Below, in pieces: positions 23,839 through 31,697 of a stretch of DNA of 35,076 nucleotides. The position numbers were made by a program, and so were the translations under genes. The notes under the pieces were generated by a model, which was not told where the DNA came from, made no database searches, and saw only the letters and a list, made by a program, of their open reading frames with translations. Each line of letters opens with the position of its first letter. Within the stretch, counting starts at the first letter, position 1. This stretch comes from Bryobacterales bacterium (GTDB lineage: Bacteria > Acidobacteriota > Terriglobia > Bryobacterales > Bryobacteraceae): contig JAOAPR010000228.1 in assembly GCA_025463005.1 (NCBI GenBank), positions 1 through 35,076 on the forward strand, written 5' to 3'.

Positions 23839-25019
23839 GCCGCGCCGACCAGCTCTGCAGGTGTCCCCAACCGGCCCGCCAGGCGCTCCACTTCGTCCCA
23901 GTCCGCCATTTCATAGCGCCGGACCAGGTTGTAGATCGTATTGAGAACGCATTCTTCGGGCGCCTGTCCGCGCAACACGGAGTCGAGCCGAGCAGCCAGT
24001 CCCAGCTCATCAAGCGCGTCTTCGAGCGGACGATCCAGAAGCGCGTCCAGCAATGAAAACAGCCCGACCAGGAATGCCTGGTCTTCGACGCCTTCGCCGG
24101 TGGCTTGAGCTAACAGTTCGCAGAAGCGGCCGCGCACCAGAGATTGTGTGATCAGCTCGCCGGGCTTCTCTTCGGCGATGGCCGGCAGCGCGGCAATCGA
24201 GATCCATTTGCGAATGCCGTACTCGCCCAACACCACCAGCGCCCGGTGGATGGAATGTACTCTGCTTTGCCGCCCGAAGTGGGCTGAATTTGCGTAGCGC
24301 ATCAGCTTGTAGGAGAGCGCGACGTCTTGCGAGATCAGGGCCGCCAGCCGCGTGAAATCCAGCTCGGGACGGTGCGCCTCTTGAATCATCCGCAAGCAGT
24401 GCAGCTTCAGAGCCGGGATTTGCGTGCCCTGCATCACGACCGGCCGCGCAAAGAAATTTCCCTGGAAATAGTCGTATCCCGCGCGCAGAGCCCAACGGAA
24501 ATCCGAATCCGTCTCCACCTTTTCGGAAAGCATGCGGATTCCACGCGCCTGGAAGTCCCGCAGCATGACTTCCTGTTGCGGCTTCGGCGTATGCATTTCG
24601 AGCTTGATCATGTTGGCGAGATCGATCAGAGAATCCATCCTCGGGCCGGGCCGGAAATCGTCCAGCGCGATCCGATACCCTTCCTTGCGCATGCGGCTCA
24701 CCGCTGCTAATACCTCCGGATCGGGCTCGATGTCTTCGGTCAGCTCGATGACCGTGCACTCTTTGGGAAGGGTGGAATACCACTCGTGGAGCAGCATGTC
24801 ACGTCCAAAATTGATACAAGCCTGCTTTCCACGCAGCAGCTTGTCGAAGCCGATGGACAGCATGCTATTGGAAATCACCTGACGGGTGGCCGAGCTGGCA
24901 TCCGACCCATCGAAGTGCATGGCAGAGGCACTCGATCGGAACAGGAGCTCGTAACCCCATACCTTGCGGTTGCGGTCGAAAATGGGTTGGCGCGCGACGA
25001 ACACTTCCACGCTTTCCAT
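23793..25019 (-). CDS. EAL-HDOD (YuxH-type) signalling protein
   Basis: This is a 408-residue cytoplasmic protein. Residues about 1-200 are an EAL-like domain, the fold of cyclic-di-GMP phosphodiesterases. The signature reads ELL instead of EAL (VWGYELLFR), followed by CINFGRDML, CTVIELTEDI, IALDDFRPG, IKLEM, LSEKVE and FQGNFF. Most metal-ligand positions (Glu, Asn, Glu, Asp-Asp, Lys, Glu, Gln) appear kept, but the loop-6 and IKxD positions differ from active enzymes, so activity is uncertain. Residues about 205-400 are an HDOD domain (LDFTRLAALISQDVALSYKL, then RALVVLGEYGIRKWISIAAL), a non-catalytic relative of HD phosphohydrolases. EAL-HDOD proteins act in motility or signalling. The ATG at 25019 is chosen over an upstream TTG. 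It begins 35 bases after the der stop and is probably in the same transcript. Confidence 0.88.
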   Translation of the reverse strand: MESVEVFVARQPIFDRNRKVWGYELLFRSSASAMHFDGSDASSATRQVISNSMLSIGFDKLLRGKQACINFGRDMLLHEWYSTLPKECTVIELTEDIEPDPEVLAAVSRMRKEGYRIALDDFRPGPRMDSLIDLANMIKLEMHTPKPQQEVMLRDFQARGIRMLSEKVETDSDFRWALRAGYDYFQGNFFARPVVMQGTQIPALKLHCLRMIQEAHRPELDFTRLAALISQDVALSYKLMRYANSAHFGRQSRVHSIHRALVVLGEYGIRKWISIAALPAIAEEKPGELITQSLVRGRFCELLAQATGEGVEDQAFLVGLFSLLDALLDRPLEDALDELGLAARLDSVLRGQAPEECVLNTIYNLVRRYEMADWDEVERLAGRLGTPAELVGAAYREALPWADEMART

Positions 25020-25054
25020 ATCGACCAAAAGTGGCAGGATTTCAGGAATTTTCG

Positions 25055-26338
25055 TCAGCCGTGCTTGGTTTTCACCACCACGGGCGTCCCTGCGAAGCCG
25101 AACTTCTCCCGCAGACGGTTCGCCAGAAACCGCTCGGCCGAAAAATGCAGCTTTCCGCGATCGGTAAAAACGACGAATGTGGGCGGACGGATGGACGCTT
25201 GAGTCAGGTACTTAATCTTGGGATGGTACTCCCAACGCAGCAGCTCTACGAAGCGGTTGAGCTCCCCTGTGCCGATGCGATGGGAGGCCGACTCGAAACC
25301 CTTGCGGATCAGAGAAAAGAGCGCTGAGGTGCCCTGTCCCTTGAGCGCCGATACGAACACTACAGGGGCGTAATCCAGGAACTTCAGGCGTTCGTGAATT
25401 TGCTCCAGGAACTTCTTCCTGTTCCGTTCGGTTACCGCGTCCCATTTGTTCACGCACAGCACCACCGCCCGGCCTTCTTCGTGGGCGTATCCGGCGATGG
25501 TGGCATCGAGCGCCAGTACGCCCTCGGTAGCGTCCATGACCAGCACAGCGACGTGGGCCATACGCAGATGACGGCGCGCCATGACGACGCTGAGCTTTTC
25601 CGCCATCAGATGGGTTTTACCCTTGCGGCGGATCCCAGCGGTATCGACGAACACATATTCGACGCCATCGCGGGTGACGGATTCATCCACGGCGTCGCGC
25701 GTTGTCCCGGCGATGGGGGAGACGATGGCCCGGTCGGAGCCGGTCAGCGTGTTCAGCAGCGTGGATTTCCCTACGTTGGGCCGGCCCAGGATCGCGACCT
25801 TGATCTGCTTGGCGGGCGCATCCGGCTCCAGGGTCGATTCCGCAAATCCCGCCGTAACGTGTTCCAGGAGCTCGTCGATACCGAGGTGATGCTCGGCAGA
25901 AACCGGGAAGAGGTGCTCGAAGCCAAGCTCGTGAAATTCGTGGGCCAAGTCGGCGCGGCGGGGGCTATCGATCTTGTTGACGGCCAGCGCGACCGGCTTG
26001 CCCAGGCGGCGAAGCATGCGCGCCAGGTCGCGATCCGCGGCCGTCAGCTCGCTGCGGCCGTCGATCAGGAAGATGACGTGATCGGCTGTATCCAGAGCTA
26101 CGCGGGCCTGCCGCAGGATCTCGCTGGGGATCAGATCGTCGTCATCCTGGATGATGCCGCCGGTATCGATCAGGTCGAATTTGCGGGCGCGATGCTCAGC
26201 CTGCCCATAGATGCGGTCGCGCGTAATGCCGGGCTCGTCGCCGACGATGGAGCGGCGGGAACGCAGGATCGCGTTGAATAGAGTCGACTTACCGACGTTG
26301 GGCCGGCCGACGATCACGACTGAGGGCTGTGCGGGCAC
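25055..26338 (-). CDS. der: Ribosome-assembly GTPase Der (EngA)
   Basis: Der has two GTPase domains in tandem and works in 50S ribosome maturation. The first domain shows [14 protein letters not shown], the switch segment [15 protein letters not shown] and NKID. The second shows [28 protein letters not shown] and NKWD. A C-terminal KH-like domain ends the protein. Length (427 residues) is slightly under the E. coli protein, fitting the usual bacterial range. It is divergent from typA, with 57 bases between the usual start codons, and is followed by the EAL-HDOD gene. No strong ribosome-binding site is visible ahead of the ATG, but the conserved G1 motif begins within the first 11 residues, so the start is secure. 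Confidence 0.97.
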   Translation of the reverse strand: MPAQPSVVIVGRPNVGKSTLFNAILRSRRSIVGDEPGITRDRIYGQAEHRARKFDLIDTGGIIQDDDDLIPSEILRQARVALDTADHVIFLIDGRSELTAADRDLARMLRRLGKPVALAVNKIDSPRRADLAHEFHELGFEHLFPVSAEHHLGIDELLEHVTAGFAESTLEPDAPAKQIKVAILGRPNVGKSTLLNTLTGSDRAIVSPIAGTTRDAVDESVTRDGVEYVFVDTAGIRRKGKTHLMAEKLSVVMARRHLRMAHVAVLVMDATEGVLALDATIAGYAHEEGRAVVLCVNKWDAVTERNRKKFLEQIHERLKFLDYAPVVFVSALKGQGTSALFSLIRKGFESASHRIGTGELNRFVELLRWEYHPKIKYLTQASIRPPTFVVFTDRGKLHFSAERFLANRLREKFGFAGTPVVVKTKHG

Positions 26339-26395
26339 GTACCCTCATCATCGCACTCGTGCTGCATTAGGTCGTTATCCGGCGCGCATGAGACC

Positions 26396-28204
26396 ATGAG
26401 AGTTCCCATGCCTTCCAACGATTCTATTCGCAATGTGGCGATCATCGCCCACGTAGACCACGGTAAAACCACGCTTGTTGACGCCATGCTTACCCAAAGC
26501 GGCCTTTTCCGCGCAAACGAGGAGGTGGCCGAGCGGATGATGGATTCGAATGAGCTGGAGCGCGAACGCGGCATCACCATCCTCGCCAAGGCCACCGGCT
26601 TGCGGTATCACGACATCAAGATCAATATCGTCGACACGCCCGGTCACAGCGATTTCGGCGGCGAAGTAGAGCGCGCGCTCAAGATCGTGGACGGCGTCAT
26701 GCTGCTGGTGGACGCGAGCGAAGGTCCCTTGCCCCAGACCCGCTACGTACTGATGAAAGCGCTGGAAGCCCGCCTGCCGCCCATCGTGGTGATCAACAAG
26801 ATCGATCGGCCGGACGCGCGCATTCAGGAAGTGCTCAACGAAGTCTACGATTTGTTCATCGACCTGGATGCGGCCGAAGATCAGCTTGATTTTCCAGTAA
26901 TTTACACGAATGCGCGGTTGGGAATCGCGAAATCAGATCCAGAGGCGGAAGCCACCGATCTGCGGCTGCTGTTCGACACGATCCTTAAGCACATCCCTCC
27001 GCCAAAGGGGGATCCGGAGGGAATTTTGCAAATGCTGGTCGCGAATCTGGATTACAGCGACTACCTGGGGCGCCTGGCAATCGGGCGAGTCTTCAACGGG
27101 ACGCTGCGCCATGGCGATGAGGTGTCGATTGCCAAGCTGGACGGATCGTTTCAGAAAACCAAGATCACCAAGCTGTATTCGTTTGAAGGCCTGAAGCGCG
27201 TCGACGAGACGGTCGGCCGGCCGGGAGATATTCTGGCCATCGCGGGCGTGGAGGGGATCACCATCGGCGAAACGTTGACGCACGTAGACACACCCGCGCC
27301 TCTGCCGCACATCCTGATCGACGAGCCGACCATCGCGATGACGTTCACCATCAACACCTCGCCGTTTTCGGGCCGCGAAGGCACCTACGTCACCTCGCGC
27401 AATCTGCGCGACCGCCTGGATAAAGAGCTGCTCACCAACGTCTCGATTCGCGTGGAAGAAGCGGGTGGTCCGGATTCGTTCAAGGTAATGGGTCGCGGGG
27501 AGCTGCAGCTCGCCATTCTGATCGAGATGATGCGGCGCGAAGGGTTCGAGCTGGCGGTGGGCAAGCCTGAAATCCTGACAAAAACCATTAGTGGGAAGCT
27601 GTGCGAGCCGCAAGAGCTGCTGGTGATCGATTGTCCGGAGGCCTACACCGGCGTAGTCATGGAGAAGATGGGCACTCGCAAGGGCAAGATGCAGAAGATG
27701 ATCAACCATGGGTCGGGGCGCGTGCGCCTGGAATTTCTGGTGCCTTCGCGCGGGTTGATCGGGCTGCGCAGCGAGATGATGACGGACACCAAGGGCACCG
27801 CGATCATGAATTCGCTGTTCAACGGGTACATCGAATGGCAGGGTGACATTCCTTCCCGACCCACGGGATCGCTGGTGGCCGACCGTTCGGGCAAGACCAC
27901 CGGCTACGCGATCTTCAATTTGCAGGAAAGAGGCGAAATGTTTGTGTCGCCGACGACCGAAGTCTACGAAGGCATGATCGTAGGTGAGAACGCGCGTGAT
28001 ACCGATCTGAATGTGAACATCGTCAAGGAAAAAAAGCTCACCAACATGCGCGCATCCTCGGCCGACGAGGCCATTCGGCTGGTCCCGCCGCGCCTGCTGA
28101 ACCTAGAGCAGGCCATCGAGTTCATCCGGGAAGACGAACTGGTGGAGGTGACGCCCCAATCCATCCGCCTCCGAAAAAAGGTACTTAAGGCAAATCAACG
28201 ATAG
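26396..28204 (+). CDS. typA: Ribosome-associated GTPase TypA/BipA
   Basis: TypA/BipA is a translational GTPase related to EF-G that helps ribosome assembly and stress adaptation. The G domain has [15 protein letters not shown] (G1), RGITILAK (G2), [14 protein letters not shown] (G3) and NKIDRPDAR (G4). Domains II, III and V follow, and the family-specific C-terminal domain contains [20 protein letters not shown]. Length (602 residues, or 598 from the second ATG at 26408) is typical. The second ATG is an equal candidate; neither has a clear Shine-Dalgarno. It is divergent from der. A weak hairpin overlaps the stop. Confidence 0.97.
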   Translation: MRVPMPSNDSIRNVAIIAHVDHGKTTLVDAMLTQSGLFRANEEVAERMMDSNELERERGITILAKATGLRYHDIKINIVDTPGHSDFGGEVERALKIVDGVMLLVDASEGPLPQTRYVLMKALEARLPPIVVINKIDRPDARIQEVLNEVYDLFIDLDAAEDQLDFPVIYTNARLGIAKSDPEAEATDLRLLFDTILKHIPPPKGDPEGILQMLVANLDYSDYLGRLAIGRVFNGTLRHGDEVSIAKLDGSFQKTKITKLYSFEGLKRVDETVGRPGDILAIAGVEGITIGETLTHVDTPAPLPHILIDEPTIAMTFTINTSPFSGREGTYVTSRNLRDRLDKELLTNVSIRVEEAGGPDSFKVMGRGELQLAILIEMMRREGFELAVGKPEILTKTISGKLCEPQELLVIDCPEAYTGVVMEKMGTRKGKMQKMINHGSGRVRLEFLVPSRGLIGLRSEMMTDTKGTAIMNSLFNGYIEWQGDIPSRPTGSLVADRSGKTTGYAIFNLQERGEMFVSPTTEVYEGMIVGENARDTDLNVNIVKEKKLTNMRASSADEAIRLVPPRLLNLEQAIEFIREDELVEVTPQSIRLRKKVLKANQR

Positions 28205-28225
28205 AGTATTTTGTTTTACCTTAAG
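28184..28225 (+). terminator. Weak terminator-like hairpin after typA
   Basis: CTTAAGG (28184-28190) and CCTTAAG (28219-28225) pair, extended by an AAA/TTT step after one mismatch. The loop is about 20 bases and contains the typA stop. A T-rich stretch (CTTTATTTTC) follows within a few bases. The stem is AT-rich and the loop long, so this is a weak candidate. Confidence 0.3.
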
Positions 28226-28254
28226 CGCCTTTATTTTCAGCGATTTAGATGTGA

Positions 28255-28313
28255 TTATTGAGGTTCCTATACTTTGCAAATGCCCCCGGCTCTGCGATAC
28301 TAAACCTCAATAA
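28255..28313. repeat. 11-base inverted repeat flanking the promoter of the ATP-grasp-like gene
   Basis: TTATTGAGGTT at 28255-28265 and its exact reverse complement AACCTCAATAA at 28303-28313 are 37 bases apart. The right arm ends two bases before the ATG at 28316, and the left arm lies upstream of the putative -35 box. The two arms therefore bracket the promoter, with centres 48 bases apart. This looks like a two-site operator, or an RNA stem that could hide the start codon if transcription begins upstream. Confidence 0.5.
28274..28301 (+). promoter_or_regulatory. Candidate sigma-70-type promoter for the ATP-grasp-like gene
   Basis: TTGCAA (28274-28279) and GATACT (28296-28301) are spaced by 16 bases, matching the -35 and -10 consensus at most positions. 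The predicted start of transcription, near 28308, leaves a leader of about 8 bases and falls inside the right arm of the inverted repeat. No Shine-Dalgarno sequence is visible before the ATG. Confidence 0.4.
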
Positions 28314-28315
28314 CG

Positions 28316-29665
28316 ATGACTCTGGTGAGTGAGGCAATTGCCCGCTATCACAAACTCATCGAGAGCGAACCCTACATCGACCTGGCATGGGCGCATGCGC
28401 TCCAGGAGCGCATAAAGTCCGAAAAACTGGACGGAAGGCCCGTCTCGCCGGTGTTGCGGCCGCACTTGATTACGCAGAAGGACTACGCCGCCCTGGCGCG
28501 TGCCTCGGAGACCGTGCTCTCGGCGATCGCCCGTGTGGAGAAGCTGGCTCTGGAGACGCCCGCGCTGCTGGCGCGGATGCAGCTCCTGCCCGCAGAAAAA
28601 ATGCTGGCGGCGGTGGATCCGGGGTATTCCTCAGTCGGAATCACGTCGCTGCTGGATGCATCGGTCAACAATGGTTCGCTGCGCTTCACCGGCTTCAGCG
28701 CGGAGGCGCCCGCGGGCGTCCTGTACGGAGACCCGCTGGCCGATCTGTATTACGAATCACCGCCGGTCAAGCAATTTCGGAAGAAATACAAGCTGCAGAA
28801 ACTGGGCGGGGCCAAACACCTGCTGACCGGCTTGCTGAAGGCGTACAAGGAATTCGGCGGAAAACAAAAGAAACCGAATATCGCCATTGTCGAGTTCCGG
28901 GCGCCCTTCGCGGCCGCATCCAGCGATCACGCTCTGCTGGCCCAATTCTTCGCGCGCGAGGGATATCCGACCGAAGTGGTTTCGCCGGAGCAGCTCGAGT
29001 ACCGCAATAATGTTTTGCGGAAGGGCGATTTCACCATCGACATTCTGTACCGGCGCATCAAGGTGCAGGAGTTCCTGGTGCGCTTCGATCTCAACCATCC
29101 GCTGGTGCGAGCGTACAAAGAGCGAGCTGTGTGCATGGTCAACAGCTTCCGCGCCGATATCGGATCCAAGCGCGTGATCTTCGACCTGCTTACCGACGAA
29201 AAAATCACCGGCAAGTTTCCAGTAGCCGAGCGCCGCGCGATCAAGGACTACGTGCCGTGGACCCGGCTGGTGCAGGCGACCAGAACGTCGCACAACGGCC
29301 GCATGGTGGACCTTCCCGAGTTCGTTATGAAGCATCGAGCCAAACTGGTGCTCAAACCCAACGACGATTCCACCGATCTGCATCCGGTGCGGGGGTCGGA
29401 CGTAGACGACATGGCGTGGGAGAAGGCGCTGCGGCAGGCCATGCGAAGTCCCTTCGTGGTGCAGGAGACCGTGGAACCGACGCACGCCGTGTTCCCGCTG
29501 ATGCAGTATGGCAGCCTGATGATGAAAGACATGGTGGTGCACCTGCATCCGCACGCTTTCCTGGGCAAGGTTTACGGCGCGTCAAGCTGGCTCAGCGTCG
29601 CGGGCTCGTCCGGTTTCTCGACGCTCACCGGGCTCGCACCAACCTTTCTGCTGGAAGGCAAGTAA
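28316..29665 (+). CDS. Circularly permuted ATP-grasp-like protein, function unknown
   Basis: This is a 449-residue protein without signal peptide or membrane segments. The N-terminal 200 residues are not recognisable by eye. The second half resembles circularly permuted ATP-grasp / glutathionylspermidine-synthase-like proteins: the strand IDILYRRI (about residue 241), a following MVNSFRADIGSKRVIFDLL segment, LVLKPNDDSTDLHPV (about residue 343, the ATP-lysine region), and a closing FVVQETVEPTH. The usual glycine-rich loop after KP is replaced by a charged, Gly-poor one. ATP-grasp enzymes make amide or peptide bonds from a carboxylate and an amine, and the acceptor here is unknown. The usual companions of the permuted type (alpha-E, transglutaminase, N-terminal hydrolase genes) are absent. 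It lies 111 bases after typA with its own promoter candidate. Confidence 0.6.
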   Translation: MTLVSEAIARYHKLIESEPYIDLAWAHALQERIKSEKLDGRPVSPVLRPHLITQKDYAALARASETVLSAIARVEKLALETPALLARMQLLPAEKMLAAVDPGYSSVGITSLLDASVNNGSLRFTGFSAEAPAGVLYGDPLADLYYESPPVKQFRKKYKLQKLGGAKHLLTGLLKAYKEFGGKQKKPNIAIVEFRAPFAAASSDHALLAQFFAREGYPTEVVSPEQLEYRNNVLRKGDFTIDILYRRIKVQEFLVRFDLNHPLVRAYKERAVCMVNSFRADIGSKRVIFDLLTDEKITGKFPVAERRAIKDYVPWTRLVQATRTSHNGRMVDLPEFVMKHRAKLVLKPNDDSTDLHPVRGSDVDDMAWEKALRQAMRSPFVVQETVEPTHAVFPLMQYGSLMMKDMVVHLHPHAFLGKVYGASSWLSVAGSSGFSTLTGLAPTFLLEGK

Positions 29666-29677
29666 AGCCAGACATAT

Positions 29678-29694
29678 TCTTACCTATGGTAAGA
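29678..29694. promoter_or_regulatory. Palindromic operator ahead of the vapBC-like pair
   Basis: TCTTACC and GGTAAGA form a perfect 7-base inverted repeat with a 3-base spacer, ending 7 bases before the antitoxin ATG. AbrB-type antitoxins bind such palindromes and repress their own operon. A TAAGAT box inside the right arm (29690-29695) could be the -10 element, which would make the message nearly leaderless. Confidence 0.6.
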
Positions 29695-29701
29695 TTTTGG
29701 T

Positions 29702-29932
29702 ATGGTCACCGTCTCCTCCAAAGGCCAGATCGCGATTCCTAAGGCGGTCCGCGACGCGCTGAATCTCTCGGAAGGCGCCAAGCTCCGGGTCGAACTGCGC
29801 GGGCAACAAATCATCCTGTCGAAAGAGCCCGGCTGGAAGAAGCTTGAAGGCGCCGCGGCTGGAACCGATCTGATCAAAGCGTTTGCAGCCCATAAAAAGC
29901 GGGAGCGCGCGCGTGAAGACTCGCGTCCTTGA
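29702..29932 (+). CDS. AbrB/SpoVT-type antitoxin (VapB-like)
   Basis: This 76-residue protein has the swapped-hairpin AbrB fold at its N-terminus (MVTVSSKGQIAIPKAVRDAL, then SEGAKLRVELRGQQIIL). Its basic C-terminal tail (AAHKKRERAREDSRP) should be the toxin-binding part. It is expected to neutralise the PIN-domain toxin encoded next and to repress the operon through the palindrome just upstream. The toxin GTG lies 20 bases before this gene's stop, so the two are translationally coupled. No Shine-Dalgarno precedes the ATG. The family call is firm; the VapB name is by pairing. Confidence 0.88.
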   Translation: MVTVSSKGQIAIPKAVRDALNLSEGAKLRVELRGQQIILSKEPGWKKLEGAAAGTDLIKAFAAHKKRERAREDSRP

Positions 29933-30320
29933 TTCGTGGGCGATCCTGGAATGGATCAATGCCAGGCAACCCGCCGGCAAGCTGGTAGCGGATGTACTGG
30001 CGCAGGCGGAAGCCGGCAAGATCCGGCTGCTGATGAGCGCGATCAATGCGGGCGAGATCTACTATTTTCTTCGCAAACATCATACCGTCACGCTTGCGGA
30101 AGACTGGCGTGCACTGTCGCAGACCCTTCCGGCGACCGTGGAAGTTCCTACCATGGCTGAGATTTGGGATGCCGCTGCACTAAAAGGACAGTTTCCGATT
30201 TCTTACGCGGACGCCTTCGCAGCGGCCTTGGCTCGGAAATACGATTGCGCGCTGATCACCGGAGACCGTGAGTTCCGGTCCGTGGCAAATCTGGAACTGC
30301 ACTGGATTGGGCGACCCTGA
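29913..30320 (+). CDS. PIN-domain toxin (VapC-like ribonuclease)
   Basis: This 135-residue PIN-domain protein is a probable Mg-dependent RNase that cuts tRNA or rRNA when its antitoxin is lost. The acidic active-site residues are in place: Asp7 (RVLDSWAILEW), Glu48 (NAGEIYY), Asp100 (SYADAFAAALA) and Asp118 (LITGDREF). I choose the GTG at 29913: GGGAG lies 7 bases upstream and the conserved VLDSWA strand begins right after it. An ATG 30 bases earlier lies deep inside the antitoxin gene and adds residues foreign to the family. It forms a typical coupled toxin-antitoxin pair with the AbrB-type gene. The RNA target cannot be told from sequence. Confidence 0.9.
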   Translation: MKTRVLDSWAILEWINARQPAGKLVADVLAQAEAGKIRLLMSAINAGEIYYFLRKHHTVTLAEDWRALSQTLPATVEVPTMAEIWDAAALKGQFPISYADAFAAALARKYDCALITGDREFRSVANLELHWIGRP

Positions 30321-30742
30321 CCGAAGTGTCATTGGCGACTGCACCGCGTTAGGCGTACACTAAGGCCGGATAATCCAAATCCGCTAACGCACATTGCTTC
30401 CCGCAGTGCAGCTAACCGCGTACATTGGCCTCACTTGGTTCGGATGCCCACACCGGCAGACTTGGGAATCTTGGCGGTCTTCCGACGCGAAAGGATTCGA
30501 ATTCTCCTGGATGGATGGTCCACTCTCACCTCTGGAACAGCTGGCGTCTGGTATCAACTTCCCCGTCGTGACGGTTTTGATGCCTGCAGTCAATCTAATT
30601 GAGGGGGATCTGGTCGGATCGCAGCGGGAGCTTCTTAGGCACCTACTGTAGCTTTTGCGATCCCATTACGCTGGATCGACGGCGTGCGAGGACCCGCACC
30701 ATTATGCGAGCTAGGGCTTTGGATCGCTGACGACTCTCATCG
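30321..30742. other. 422-base stretch with no recognisable gene
   Basis: This gap separates the vapC-like gene from the convergent Wzt-like gene. The best open frame (plus strand, 30394-30651) starts with TTG, has no ribosome-binding site and codes for nothing I recognise. Small hairpins occur (CGATCC/GGATCG at 30658-30678; GTGCG/CGCAC near 30685-30700) but none is followed by a T-run. There is a T-arm-like TTCGAAT at 30496-30502, but no tRNA fold around it. It may be gene debris left beside a mobile toxin-antitoxin pair. Confidence 0.5.
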
Positions 30743-31681
30743 TTACTCCGCCTTCTCGACCGTCACCTTAGCCCGAAGATTCGCCACGCCTGCAGTCGCG
30801 CGATCGTCGGTGACTGTGACCGCGATGGCATCATCGAGCCAATCGTGGATCGTGCCGTCGGGGTCATGCGACGCCAACGTAAGCGTGTAGGCGCGAGGAC
30901 ACAGATCGCACAAGAATGAGAACACTACCGTGACGGAATCTCCGACGGCCCGGGGACCCAGCTTGATCCGCTCCAGCTCCGTATTAGTGCCGTAGACCTC
31001 GAAGCCCACCTGCGTGCGAATCAGCAGCCCGAGTACAGGATTCTCCACGGCGTCGTTATAGCGCACGGTAGCGCGCACGGTCGCCATTTCGCCGCTCTTC
31101 CAAACGATGGTGGGCTTTCCTTCGGGACCAAGCGTCTCAATTGACATGAGCTCGGCACGTCCGTCGCCGTGCCGGAACGTCGGAGCCAGACGGGCCGGAA
31201 GCGTTTCGCCCCAACTGCGGACGCGCTCGGCGACATGTCTCCGGTACTTGGCAAGCGTCTCTTTAGGATCGCCCTTCGCCGCGATCCGTCCGCCGTCCAG
31301 CCACCAGACTTCGTCGCACAGCAGTTCCAGCAGGCTGTCTTCGTGCGAGGCCAGCAGCACTGTCGCCCCGCCGCGCCGCAGCCGATCGAGCCCTGTAAGC
31401 GTCCGCGCGCGCACCACCGCGTCCTGAGTAGCCAGTGCATGATCGAGCGCGATCACCGCGGCGGGCGCGAGGTTCAGCCCATCGCCCAAGGCCACGAAAC
31501 GTCGCTCCGGACCGGCGCGAACTTCTCCACTTTCGGGTTGCGCTGCGCCGCCGGCGAGCTTCAGCAGTTCGCTCACACCTGAGCCTTTTTCGCCGATCAC
31601 TCCGATGATGACGCCGGCCGGAGCTACCACCGAAATCCCGCTCAGGGGCGCCAAGGCCGCATTCCGAAACTCAAGCGACAT
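30743..31681 (-). CDS. Wzt-like protein with degenerate ABC ATPase domain and intact glycan-binding domain
   Basis: The 312-residue protein resembles Wzt, the ATPase of O-antigen ABC exporters, in its last parts. Residues about 1-155 are a shrunken ABC domain. Walker A reads GEKGSGVS (30-37) with Val36 in place of the essential lysine (GTG codon at 31574-31576). Walker B is AVIALDHALATQD (Asp80 kept, catalytic Glu replaced by His81). Only about 25 residues join SGEV to the Walker B strand, so the Q-loop, helical subdomain and LSGGQ signature are missing. The H-loop (LASHEDS, His113) and the C-terminal strand WWLDGGRIAAKGDP are normal. Residues about 170-310 match the Wzt C-terminal beta-sandwich that binds O-chain ends (VWKSGEMATVRATVRY, then GFEVYGTNTEL). 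The frame is fully open, so it looks like a maintained pseudo-ATPase rather than a pseudogene. It starts 16 bases after the beta-helix gene. Confidence 0.75.
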   Translation of the reverse strand: MSLEFRNAALAPLSGISVVAPAGVIIGVIGEKGSGVSELLKLAGGAAQPESGEVRAGPERRFVALGDGLNLAPAAVIALDHALATQDAVVRARTLTGLDRLRRGGATVLLASHEDSLLELLCDEVWWLDGGRIAAKGDPKETLAKYRRHVAERVRSWGETLPARLAPTFRHGDGRAELMSIETLGPEGKPTIVWKSGEMATVRATVRYNDAVENPVLGLLIRTQVGFEVYGTNTELERIKLGPRAVGDSVTVVFSFLCDLCPRAYTLTLASHDPDGTIHDWLDDAIAVTVTDDRATAGVANLRAKVTVEKAE

Positions 31682-31697
31682 TAAGAATCAGGATACG

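Noticed and set aside
30491-30508. A tRNA T-arm-like sequence (TTCGAAT in a GGA/TCC setting)
   Set aside because: The flanking bases do not pair as a 5-base T stem on either strand, and no acceptor, D or anticodon arm can be built around it.
30394-30651. An 85-codon frame in the gene-free gap
   Set aside because: TTG start, no ribosome-binding site, no recognisable similarity. Kept only as part of the gap description.
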